A DNA stretch of 5,931 nt, from contig CP070658.1 in assembly GCA_020355105.1 (NCBI GenBank), forward strand, positions 129,676 to 135,606. Reading direction: 5' to 3'. Shown piece after piece: positions 1-5,687 of the stretch. The DNA is from Candidatus Thorarchaeota archaeon. Its GTDB lineage: Archaea; Asgardarchaeota; Thorarchaeia; Thorarchaeales; Thorarchaeaceae. Numbering within the stretch: position 1 is the first letter of the stretch; every line of letters begins with the position of its first letter. Under the pieces are notes generated by a model. That model made no database searches. It saw only the letters and a list, made by a program, of their open reading frames with translations, and was not told the origin of the DNA. The translations under genes were made by a program, and so were the position numbers.

Positions 1-909
1 AAATCTGAAATGAGCGTTGCTAGCTAGCCTCTCTGTGGGATGTCCGTTTAGATAGCTGTCAGGCACCTCATCCAAGATTGTCTTGATTAATCTGTCACGG
101 TACCCCTGAAGCCGCTTGACCTCCTGGGGCATTTCCTTCTTCATTATCTCAATCGCTGTTCTCATGCCAACGATCCCAGCAATGTCCTCGGTTCCTGAAC
201 GCAGACCTCTCTCTTGGCCTCCGCCAATCAGAATGGGATTGACTCGATAGCGCTTCTTCATGTAGAGAACGCCAATCCCTCGAGGTCCATAGAAGTCGTT
301 TGAAGAGAGAGACATCAAGTGTATTCTATCTCGCTTCACATCAATGGGTAGAAGCCCTTCTGCGGCTACGGCATCAGTATGAAATCCGATTCCCTTTTCC
401 TCAGCCAGCTTACCGATTTCTGCCACGGGCTGGATTGTGCCTATCTCGTTGTTCGCATAGCCTATCGATATCAGAATAGTCTCGTCCTTGATTCTACGTT
501 CGAGCTTCTTCATATTCACTCGACCGTACTTGTCGACAGGAAGTCGTGAGACCTCGAAACCGTTTCTCTCAAGATACTTGGCTATGTTGCGGATTGAGAT
601 GTGTTCAACTTCAGAGATGATGATGTGGTTGCCCTTACGCTTCTGGCGCATAGCGTACCCAATCAAAGCTAGGTTGTTTGACTCGGTAGCTCCTGATGTG
701 AAAACAATCTCGTCTGTATCGGCGTTGATGTATTCTGCTATGACTCTGCGGCTCTTCTCAAGTGCCTCTGTGGCCATGTCCCCCACACGGTGTAGTGCTG
801 AAGCGTTTCCGAACCGGTCATGGAAGTAAGGCATCATGCCCTCTATGACACGCGGGTCGACAGGCTTCGAGCTCTGATAGTCGAGATACACCTCTTTGAC
901 CTGGGCCAT
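1..909 (-). CDS. iscS: Cysteine desulfurase (IscS/NifS family), lysine-less archaeal type, 3' end cut by window edge
   Basis: This is a PLP fold-type I enzyme. The family takes sulfur from L-cysteine as a cysteine persulfide and passes it to Fe-S scaffolds or sulfur carriers. The first 303 residues are present. Visible pocket motifs are GATE at 73-76, VEH with His103, NNEIG with Asn154, HTDA with Asp179, and GGGQERGLRSGTED at 229-242. His103, Asp179 and position 205 correspond to E. coli IscS His104, Asp180 and Lys206. At the usual S-x-H-K site the sequence reads SSNDFYGP: Asn204 and Asp205 replace His-Lys, so the Schiff-base lysine is absent. Ala182 replaces the PLP-contacting Gln. As I recall, Archaeoglobus fulgidus IscS has the same Lys-to-Asp change. 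About 80-90 residues, including the catalytic-Cys loop, lie outside the window. The ATG start is supported by AGGTGA six bases upstream, overlapping the dsrE stop; the gap is 10 bp. It is the last visible gene of the sulfur operon. Family is certain; activity is uncertain. Confidence 0.93.
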   Translation of the reverse strand, partial: MAQVKEVYLDYQSSKPVDPRVIEGMMPYFHDRFGNASALHRVGDMATEALEKSRRVIAEYINADTDEIVFTSGATESNNLALIGYAMRQKRKGNHIIISEVEHISIRNIAKYLERNGFEVSRLPVDKYGRVNMKKLERRIKDETILISIGYANNEIGTIQPVAEIGKLAEEKGIGFHTDAVAAEGLLPIDVKRDRIHLMSLSSNDFYGPRGIGVLYMKKRYRVNPILIGGGQERGLRSGTEDIAGIVGMRTAIEIMKKEMPQEVKRLQGYRDRLIKTILDEVPDSYLNGHPTERLASNAHFRF

Positions 910-915
910 CTCGAG

Positions 916-921
916 TCACCT
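916..921 (-). promoter_or_regulatory. Ribosome-binding site of the cysteine desulfurase gene
   Basis: AGGTGA lies six bases before the ATG at 909 and shares bases with the TAG stop of the dsrE-like gene (920-922). It supports the ATG as the true start and suggests translational coupling between the two genes. Confidence 0.7.
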
Positions 922-1273
922 AGAACCACATTGTAGCGTCAGCTTCTAGAACAAGGTCATTGAGAGTAGCTGCTCCCACGATCTTGCATCCTTCAACTAG
1001 ATTGACGTCGTCCCAACCTAGCATCTGCTTTGAAGCCTCACACACATAGACGGTAATTCCCATCTTAATCGTCTTTTGAATCATCTCAGCGACACTTGGA
1101 AAGTCGCCAACCTTGATCTTCTCGGCTGCTCCCGGCTGAAGTACTCTCAGACCCTGCCCGAGATAGTAGACCTCGGCCTTGATGTCCATTGCCTTGGCAC
1201 TCTGCGCAAGGACAAGTGGAGAATACTGACGCTCTGGATCGTCGCTGGTCTGAACATATAGTATACTACTCAT
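920..1273 (-). CDS. DsrE/TusD-family sulfur-carrier protein
   Basis: This small 117-residue cytoplasmic protein matches the DsrE/DsrF-like family in length and layout. It begins with a beta-strand (SSILYVQTSDDPE), followed by a helix (about 18-29), a second strand containing EVYYLG (34-39), a helix around 59-70, the strand ITVYVCEAS with Cys78, and a C-terminal VGAATLNDLVLEAD segment (99-112). Cys78 sits just after the strand, where TusD and DsrE carry their persulfide-bearing cysteine. A second cysteine, Cys96, is also present. Family members accept sulfane sulfur from TusA and pass it on in tRNA thiolation or sulfur-oxidation relays. It lies between tusA-like and iscS-like genes, 7 and 10 bp away, which supports a relay role. 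No DsrF or DsrH partner is next to it, so a homo-oligomer is more likely than a DsrEFH complex. The ATG start is supported by GGAGTG eight bases upstream. Confidence 0.88.
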   Translation of the reverse strand: MSSILYVQTSDDPERQYSPLVLAQSAKAMDIKAEVYYLGQGLRVLQPGAAEKIKVGDFPSVAEMIQKTIKMGITVYVCEASKQMLGWDDVNLVEGCKIVGAATLNDLVLEADATMWF

Positions 1274-1280
1274 TCCTGGA

Positions 1281-1520
1281 TCACTCCTTCTTCCTGATTA
1301 GAAACCTCTGAGTTCCATCCTCCAATCTCTCAAACTTGAGTAGCTCGTGACCTGTCCTCTTACAGAATCTCTTGATGTCCTCCTCTGCGGCAGGATCATC
1401 TGCAAGCATTTCCATGACTTCTCCTGGTCCAATGCTGTCTATCGTTTCTCTTGCTTGGAATAAAGGTTGAGGGCAGAATAGTCCGATGCAATCTAGAGTT
1501 TCAACTATCTCGTCTGACAT
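1281..1520 (-). CDS. tusA: TusA/SirA-family sulfur-carrier protein
   Basis: This 79-residue protein has the typical TusA size and signature. LDCIGLFCPQPLF at residues 9-21 contains the CPxP motif (Cys16-Pro17-Gln18-Pro19) at the start of the first helix. LADDPAAEEDIKRFCKRTGHEL at 39-60 matches the family's conserved second half. In this family the CPxP cysteine carries a persulfide received from a cysteine desulfurase and hands it to DsrE-type proteins. Two further cysteines, Cys11 and Cys53, are present and may be structural or auxiliary. It is the first gene of the operon, directly upstream of dsrE- and iscS-like genes. A GTG at 1532 would add four residues, but the ATG at 1520 is preferred because AGGTGA lies eight bases before it and would be partly inside the longer version. 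The final acceptor of the sulfur cannot be told from this window. Confidence 0.9.
   Translation of the reverse strand: MSDEIVETLDCIGLFCPQPLFQARETIDSIGPGEVMEMLADDPAAEEDIKRFCKRTGHELLKFERLEDGTQRFLIRKKE
1282..1287 (-). promoter_or_regulatory. Ribosome-binding site of the dsrE-like gene
   Basis: GGAGTG, within the longer stretch AGGAGTGATC, lies about eight bases before the ATG at 1273. It overlaps the TGA stop of the tusA-like gene (1281-1283), so translation of the two genes is probably coupled. Confidence 0.65.
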
Positions 1521-1528
1521 GGAGGGTT

Positions 1529-1534
1529 TCACCT
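1529..1534 (-). promoter_or_regulatory. Ribosome-binding site deciding the tusA start
   Basis: AGGTGA is followed by eight bases and then ATG at 1520. This is the same hexamer that precedes the desulfurase gene. It overlaps the alternative GTG codon at 1530-1532, which argues for the shorter protein. Confidence 0.65.
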
Positions 1535-1535
1535 A

Positions 1536-1561
1536 ACCATCGTTAAGTACACCATAGTTAA
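1536..1561. repeat. Tandem direct repeat at the sulfur-operon start, possible operator
   Basis: ACCATCGTTAA at 1536-1546 is repeated as ACCATAGTTAA at 1551-1561. Ten of eleven bases match, with a 15-bp period. The pair lies between the TATA-like box and the ribosome-binding site of the tusA-like gene, covering the expected transcription start, where a bound repressor would block initiation. The repeat is seen directly; the operator role is inferred. Confidence 0.4.
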
Positions 1562-1564
1562 CCG

Positions 1565-1572
1565 CTTATAAC
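1565..1572 (-). promoter_or_regulatory. Possible archaeal TATA box for the sulfur operon
   Basis: On the minus strand this reads GTTATAAG, preceded by the purine-rich GATGAA that could serve as a BRE. An archaeal TATA box of this kind predicts transcription starting about 25 bases downstream, near 1540-1545. That gives a leader of roughly 20-25 bases that just includes the AGGTGA ribosome-binding site. The call rests on motif and spacing only. Confidence 0.5.
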
Positions 1573-1598
1573 TTCATCGTTCTAGACTCTGAAGAAAC

Positions 1599-1620
1599 TC
1601 CAGATCGTCGCGCATCTGGA
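1599..1620. repeat. Inverted repeat TCCAGAT-N8-ATCTGGA between divergent genes
   Basis: Perfect seven-base arms (1599-1605 and 1614-1620) are separated by the GC-rich eight-base loop CGTCGCGC. The element sits upstream of the TATA-like box of the minus-strand operon and just before the TATA-like CTTTTAGA of the plus-strand gene. It could bind a dimeric regulator or form a hairpin. No T-tract follows on either strand, so a terminator is unlikely. Confidence 0.4.
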
Positions 1621-1624
1621 AATG

Positions 1625-1632
1625 CTTTTAGA
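1625..1632 (+). promoter_or_regulatory. Weak TATA-like element upstream of the TPR-nitrilase gene
   Basis: CTTTTAGA follows the purine-rich GGAAA. Transcription would start near 1650, close to the ATG of the small leader ORF at 1648 and about 100 bases before the TTG start of the large gene. The match to a TATA box is imperfect and the spacing is slightly short for a leaderless transcript, so the call is tentative. Confidence 0.25.
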
Positions 1633-1647
1633 CTCGAGCACTTCTAG

Positions 1648-1755
1648 ATGGAGAACGTATTCCGCCTTGTGGTTCGGCGAACGGTGACCTTGTCACAGGC
1701 GTCCTTCATTAACCGATACGAAACTCAACACGACTCAGGAAGCGAAAGGCATTGA
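1648..1755 (+). CDS. Possible 35-residue leader ORF coupled to the TPR-nitrilase gene
   Basis: An ATG at 1648 opens a 35-codon frame starting MENVFRLVVRRTVTL and ending in TGA at 1753-1755. The stop overlaps the TTG start of the large gene (1752-1754) as TTGA, the classic layout of translational coupling by re-initiation. The peptide is arginine-rich and resembles no family I know. No ribosome-binding site precedes it, so it would have to be leaderless or weakly translated, and a weak TATA-like element lies about 20 bases upstream. A 35-codon open stretch can occur by chance. The exact stop-start overlap and the poor start context of the large gene are the reasons to list it. Confidence 0.25.
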   Translation: MENVFRLVVRRTVTLSQASFINRYETQHDSGSERH

Positions 1756-4442
1756 CCAACACTCCCCAAGAAGAACTGTCACATGCAGAATCAATGATCG
1801 ACAAGGGGGAGTACAAAGAAGCGCTAGATGTTGTGAATGCCCTTGCGGCGAGAAGGGGGCTGCCGCAGGATGACCACTTTGCCAGCCTGCTTCTCGAAGC
1901 ACGTCTGAGGGGCAGACTTGGAGATCCAGAGAGAGCGCTATCTATGATAGAGCAAGCACATAGAGAAGTCGAGAGCATTAAGAACCCTCTGCTTGTCGTG
2001 GACTACATGACTGCCAAGATAGAAGCGTTTTGGCGCTCAGGGAAGATAGACCAAGGCCTTCTATTGCTGGATGAATGTCAGAAACTGCTAGACCGGATAC
2101 AGGAAGAACCAGAAACCACTGATGAGGGAGAGTTGAGGAGGAGGCAAGGCGAGTATCTGCTTCAGGCAGGAATCATTCATTGGTATAAGGGCAATCTGGA
2201 AAAGTCCCGTGAGTACCACCAACGCAGTCTAGAGATTAGGGAACGACTGGGCCATCGACGAGGTATTGCCGACTCGCTAAACAACTTGGCTCTTGTCTAT
2301 CAGTCCAAAGGTGAGCCTGACATCGCAGCAGACTACCATGAGCGGAGTCTGAAGATCAGAGAGGAACTCGGCAGCAAACCTGATATCGCAGCGTCGTACA
2401 ACAACCTAGGCAACATATATGCAATCAAAGGCGAAATGGAGCGAGCACTAGACTACCACGAGCGTAGCCTGAAGATTCGGGAGGAGATTGGCAACAAACA
2501 GGGAGTCGCAATGTCCCTCCTTAATGTTGGCAGTATTACACAAAGGATTGGCAATTTAGGCCAGGCACTGGAATACTACCAACGTAGTCTGGAAACTTTC
2601 GAGGAGCTAGGCATCAGCTACATGATTGCTCTAGCTCTCAACAATATCGGCAGCGCATATCAGATGAAGGGCGATCTTGATCAGGCGCTTGAATATCATA
2701 AACGAAGTCTGGCGATAAGAGAAGAACTGGCCATCAAACAGGAACTAGCACTATCCCTACTCAACATTGGGTATGTACATTGGAGAAAATATGACTTTAA
2801 TCAGGCCATGAAGCACTACCAGCGGAGTCTGGAGATATATGAGGAGGCAGGGAATGATCCATTCGCCGCCTTAGTCCTGTATCAGATTGTGCTGGTTGCT
2901 CTCGATTCTGATGACATAGCAGGTGCAAACCAGCATCTCCAGAGATTCGAACAGATTAACAGTCGAGTTGACAATCGGGTAGTCGACCAGCGATATCGCG
3001 TTGCCAGAGCACTTTCTCTAAAGAAGAGCAAACGAACTCGAGAACGTGTCAAGGCTGAGGAGATTCTGCAACGCGTGGTTTCAGAGGAAATCACTGACCA
3101 CTCTCTCACTGTCACAGCTATGATTCACCTGTGCGACCTACTAATGCTAGAACTGAAGCTGACAGGAGAAGACGAGGTATTAGAGAAGACAAAGAACCTA
3201 ACCCAGAGACTTCTCAATATCGCCAAAGAGCAGTCTTCACACACACTCTTGGTTGAGTCCTACATACTTCAATCCAAGCTTGCTTTAGTAGAGCTAGACA
3301 TTGACCAAGCAAGAATTCTCTTGGCACAGGCCCATGTCATTGCTGAAGAGAAGGGTCTCGAGAAACTTGCCCGGGCTGTCGCTGAGGAACGGGATTCACT
3401 TCAAGCCGAACTGAAGAAGTGGGAGAACGTCGTAAAACAACAACCTTCTGCACAGGAGATGATTGACCTAACGCAACTGGATGCTCTCCTCGAGAGGATG
3501 ATTCGCAAGACGGTCACAGTACTTGCTGAGCAGGATGGCATGGCTCTAGGCACGGAGGCGCCGAGAAGAAAGTACAGATTGGTGCATCTAGATTTACTGA
3601 GCGACTCGGGAAAGACTGAGAGGAGCATATCCAGAGTCGGGATTGCACAGATAGGACTGTCCCAGAGTGGTGACATCCTCAGTGAGCTGTATGAAGAGAA
3701 GAGTGAAGGCCTATTCAAGATCCGGGAGGACCAGGTAGAAAGAGTTCGCGAGAAGGCTCGAGAAATGATGAAGGCCGCTCATGCAGAAGGAGTCGACCTT
3801 CTGCTCTTCCCTGAATTGGCAATCGATTTGAACTACGGCGAACTACTCGGCGAAGTGACTAGTCTTGCCAAAGAGTACGGAATGCATGTGGTTCCAGGGT
3901 CATACCACGTCTATGATAAGAAACAAAACCTATCCAGAGTCTTGGGACCCGAGGGCGTTCTATGGGAGCAAGAGAAACACATCCCTGCAACCATTCACAT
4001 TGAGGGCAAGAGAATCGATGAGGGCATAGAGACTGGAGTCTATCCGATGAAGACTGTCGTCTGCAGTACAGAGTTTGGAAGGATTGCCATCACGATATGT
4101 CGCGACTTCCTGGACATGGACCTTAGAGTGGAGCTGAAGAACTCTGAGCCGCCGGTAGACATTGTTCTCAACCCTGCCTTCACTCCAGTTACAGCCGACT
4201 TTAGGGCTGCTCATTTCGATGCGCGGAGGTCGATCTATGCCTATTGCTTCTTCGCCAACGTTGCAGAGTTTGGTGATTCCTTCATACATTCTCCCGAGAA
4301 GGATAGAACCGAGAGAAACATACCACGCGGGAAGGAGGATCTGATATTCAAGGACGTAGACCTCTTCCAGCTGCGCGCAGAGAGGAAGAAGTGGGAGAAG
4401 CAACAGAAGAAGCAGAGGGCGTTCATACAAAGCACGAGATAG
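1752..4442 (+). CDS. TPR-repeat protein with C-terminal carbon-nitrogen hydrolase (nitrilase superfamily) domain
   Basis: This is an 896-residue two-part protein with no signal peptide or membrane segment, so it is probably cytoplasmic. Residues about 7-114 form degenerate TPR-like helix pairs. From about 136 to 366 come six repeats in exact 40-residue register, each with a helix ending Y/H-x-x-RSL (RSL at 158, 198, 238, 278, 318, 358). More irregular helical repeats follow to about 554, then a linker. Residues about 626-848 are a nitrilase-superfamily domain with all three catalytic residues: Glu688 in LLFPELA, Lys742 in EKHIPA and Cys783 in TICRDF. Also seen are VLNPAF (805-810) and the late RRSIYAYCFFANV segment (825-837). 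The tail (879-891) is strongly basic. Such hydrolases cleave or form amide or nitrile C-N bonds; the substrate here is unknown. TPRs usually bind proteins, so partner-controlled activity is an inference. The TTG start is chosen because no ATG, GTG or TTG precedes it in frame after the stop at 1710 and the first helix begins near residue 7; a later ATG (1794) would cut that helix. Confidence 0.88.
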   Translation: MTNTPQEELSHAESMIDKGEYKEALDVVNALAARRGLPQDDHFASLLLEARLRGRLGDPERALSMIEQAHREVESIKNPLLVVDYMTAKIEAFWRSGKIDQGLLLLDECQKLLDRIQEEPETTDEGELRRRQGEYLLQAGIIHWYKGNLEKSREYHQRSLEIRERLGHRRGIADSLNNLALVYQSKGEPDIAADYHERSLKIREELGSKPDIAASYNNLGNIYAIKGEMERALDYHERSLKIREEIGNKQGVAMSLLNVGSITQRIGNLGQALEYYQRSLETFEELGISYMIALALNNIGSAYQMKGDLDQALEYHKRSLAIREELAIKQELALSLLNIGYVHWRKYDFNQAMKHYQRSLEIYEEAGNDPFAALVLYQIVLVALDSDDIAGANQHLQRFEQINSRVDNRVVDQRYRVARALSLKKSKRTRERVKAEEILQRVVSEEITDHSLTVTAMIHLCDLLMLELKLTGEDEVLEKTKNLTQRLLNIAKEQSSHTLLVESYILQSKLALVELDIDQARILLAQAHVIAEEKGLEKLARAVAEERDSLQAELKKWENVVKQQPSAQEMIDLTQLDALLERMIRKTVTVLAEQDGMALGTEAPRRKYRLVHLDLLSDSGKTERSISRVGIAQIGLSQSGDILSELYEEKSEGLFKIREDQVERVREKAREMMKAAHAEGVDLLLFPELAIDLNYGELLGEVTSLAKEYGMHVVPGSYHVYDKKQNLSRVLGPEGVLWEQEKHIPATIHIEGKRIDEGIETGVYPMKTVVCSTEFGRIAITICRDFLDMDLRVELKNSEPPVDIVLNPAFTPVTADFRAAHFDARRSIYAYCFFANVAEFGDSFIHSPEKDRTERNIPRGKEDLIFKDVDLFQLRAERKKWEKQQKKQRAFIQSTR
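2157..2849 (+). repeat. Six tandem 120-bp coding repeats (40-residue TPR units)
   Basis: The repeats encode residues about 136-366 of the TPR-nitrilase protein. Helix A follows the pattern A-x-S/A-x-N-N-x-G/A-x-x-Y and helix B the pattern A-x-x-Y-H-x-RSL-x-I-x-E-E. No insertion or deletion breaks the 40-residue spacing of the RSL motif across six units. The copies differ mostly at synonymous sites, so this is a selected protein repeat and not a recent DNA duplication. Confidence 0.85.
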
Positions 4443-4461
4443 CCCTTGATACCCTTGTCCT

Positions 4462-4510
4462 CAGACCTACGCGGTCAAAGCCTCAGTGTTAAATGCCGGT
4501 CTTGCAGACC
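4462..4510. repeat. Paired small inverted repeats built on CAGACC/GGTC before the dehydrogenase gene
   Basis: This intergenic stretch holds GACC-TACGC-GGTC at 4464-4476 and the perfect GGTCT-TGC-AGACC at 4498-4510. CAGACC occurs twice, at 4462-4467 and 4505-4510. The second palindrome lies just downstream of the TATA-like GTTAAAT, a typical place for a repressor site. No T-tract follows, so a terminator for the upstream gene is not supported. Confidence 0.3.
4488..4494 (+). promoter_or_regulatory. Possible TATA box for the alcohol dehydrogenase gene
   Basis: GTTAAAT lies about 55-60 bases before the ATG at 4549. A start about 25 bases downstream would give a leader of around 30 bases containing AAGGG (4534-4538), a modest ribosome-binding site ten bases before the ATG. 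It is a plausible motif and spacing match only. Confidence 0.3.
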
Positions 4511-4548
4511 ACTAACCAATTCATTCAAGCTGTAAGGGTTGTGTCTCA

Positions 4549-5658
4549 ATGGCGAGAACCTGTCGTGCGGCAATTGTTCCTGAGCCCGGTGCGCCGCTTG
4601 AGATTAGAGATGTGGAGATACCGGAACTGGTGTCCGGATCTGCCCTGATGAAGGTGGCCAACGCAGGTGTGTGTGGAACCGATGTTCATCTGTGGCACGG
4701 AAGGCTGGCTGGGGTGCCTTATCCGCTTATTCTTGGTCACGAGGTAGTCGGGACGATTGAGAGTGTCAAACCCGGCGGTATTCAGGACTTGGACGGTAAC
4801 GAGATCCAAGAGGGCGACCGTGTGGCCTTTCATGACGTTGTAGACACTTGCTACTCATGTTGGTACTGTCTGGTCGCAAAGGCCCCAACTAAGTGTCCGA
4901 ACCGGTTTGTATATGGAATTACTCTTGACTCTACCAAGTGGCCATTCTTGATCGGCGGCTATTCAGAGTATATGTATCTCAAACCCCGGACACAGATCAT
5001 GAAGATCCCTGACCACGTGAGCTTCGATGACGCGATATTCGCAGGATGTGCTCTTCCTACTGCGGTCCATGCAGTGACACGAAGCCCCATAAGGTGGGGC
5101 TCAAGCGTGGCAGTTCAAGGAGCCGGGCCCGTCGGACTCATGCTTGTCATACTGGCGAAGATAAACGGTGCACGGACAATAACTGCCATTGATCAAGCAC
5201 CTGATCGGCTGAAGATGGCGAAGACCCTAGGAGCCACCCACACTCTGAACATTCAGGAAACGTCGTTGGAGGAGCGTTCTGACTTCCTTCGTGACATCTC
5301 AGAGGGTCATGGTCCAGACATTGTCTACGAGGCCACAGGGAATGCCTTGGCAGTACCAGAGGGAATCGAGCTTGTGAGAGAGGGAGGAACCTACACAATC
5401 TGTGGCCAGTACACAGACAGTGGAACGGTCGAAGTGAACCCTCACTACATGAACCGCAAACACCTTGATATCCGCACAGTCTGGGGTTCTGAAACAACCC
5501 ACGTTTATCAGGCCCTGCGGACCATAGGAGACAACTGTGACCGATTCGCATTCAAAGACTTGGTGACACACAAGTTCTCTCTTGCTGATGCACAGAGTGC
5601 GCTTGAGGTTCAACAGAAGCAGGAATCAATCAAGGCTGTAATCCAACCCAATGAATAG
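4549..5658 (+). CDS. Zinc-dependent medium-chain alcohol dehydrogenase (MDR superfamily)
   Basis: This 369-residue cytoplasmic oxidoreductase is full length for the family. The N-terminal GroES-like domain has the catalytic zinc ligands Cys42 (GVCGTD), His64-Glu65 (GHE) and Cys167 (FAGCALPTA). The structural zinc loop has Cys101, Cys104, Cys107 and Cys116, with the last spacing one residue longer than in horse-liver-type enzymes. The Rossmann domain shows GAGPVG at 191-196, and Asp215 at the end of the second strand (ITAID) points to NAD over NADP. The overall pattern, including the GGYSEY segment (136-141), recalls the Thermotoga TM0436-like subgroup, whose substrate I do not know, so alcohol or polyol oxidation is only the family-level call. 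The ATG start fits the family's usual N-terminus and is preceded by AAGGG. An M24-type gene begins 29 bp downstream, which suggests co-transcription. Confidence 0.92.
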   Translation: MARTCRAAIVPEPGAPLEIRDVEIPELVSGSALMKVANAGVCGTDVHLWHGRLAGVPYPLILGHEVVGTIESVKPGGIQDLDGNEIQEGDRVAFHDVVDTCYSCWYCLVAKAPTKCPNRFVYGITLDSTKWPFLIGGYSEYMYLKPRTQIMKIPDHVSFDDAIFAGCALPTAVHAVTRSPIRWGSSVAVQGAGPVGLMLVILAKINGARTITAIDQAPDRLKMAKTLGATHTLNIQETSLEERSDFLRDISEGHGPDIVYEATGNALAVPEGIELVREGGTYTICGQYTDSGTVEVNPHYMNRKHLDIRTVWGSETTHVYQALRTIGDNCDRFAFKDLVTHKFSLADAQSALEVQQKQESIKAVIQPNE

Positions 5659-5687
5659 AGCAACCGATCACGGGGGCTGCAGAACTC

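Noticed and set aside
295..300. Loss of the desulfurase His-Lys as a sequencing error
   Set aside because: Both codons change while the frame and flanking motif stay intact, and the Gln-to-Ala change at 182 fits a consistent subclade as I recall it from A. fulgidus.
488..829. Plus-strand 113-codon ORF
   Set aside because: It is antisense to the cysteine desulfurase gene, whose motifs run continuously through this stretch, and it shows no family pattern of its own.
1521..1532. GTG at 1530-1532 as the tusA start
   Set aside because: It would consume part of the AGGTGA that is ideally spaced for the ATG at 1520, and it adds four residues not needed by the family.
1533..1751. tRNA-like sequence around GGTTCGGCGAAC (1671-1682)
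   Set aside because: It resembles a T-loop for only a few bases. No acceptor stem, D-arm or anticodon arm can be assembled around it.
2157..2849. CRISPR-like or satellite DNA repeat
   Set aside because: The 120-bp periodicity is explained by coding TPR units. The copies differ at many synonymous sites and have no separate spacers.
3960..4430. Minus-strand 156-codon ORF and smaller neighbours opposite the nitrilase domain
   Set aside because: They are antisense to the catalytic core with Lys742 and Cys783. The Leu-rich N-terminus comes from the reverse complement of the Lys/Gln-rich tail codons and is not a signal peptide.
4443..4548. Terminator of the TPR-nitrilase gene or a small RNA
   Set aside because: The hairpin arms are only four or five bases and no T-tract follows. 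An ATG at 4493 opens a frame that merely runs out of phase into the dehydrogenase gene.
5147..5613. Minus-strand ORFs of 134 and 104 codons inside the dehydrogenase
   Set aside because: Two overlapping antisense frames opposite a well-conserved Rossmann domain. Their composition, rich in Cys, Ser, Arg and Pro, is typical of shadow frames.
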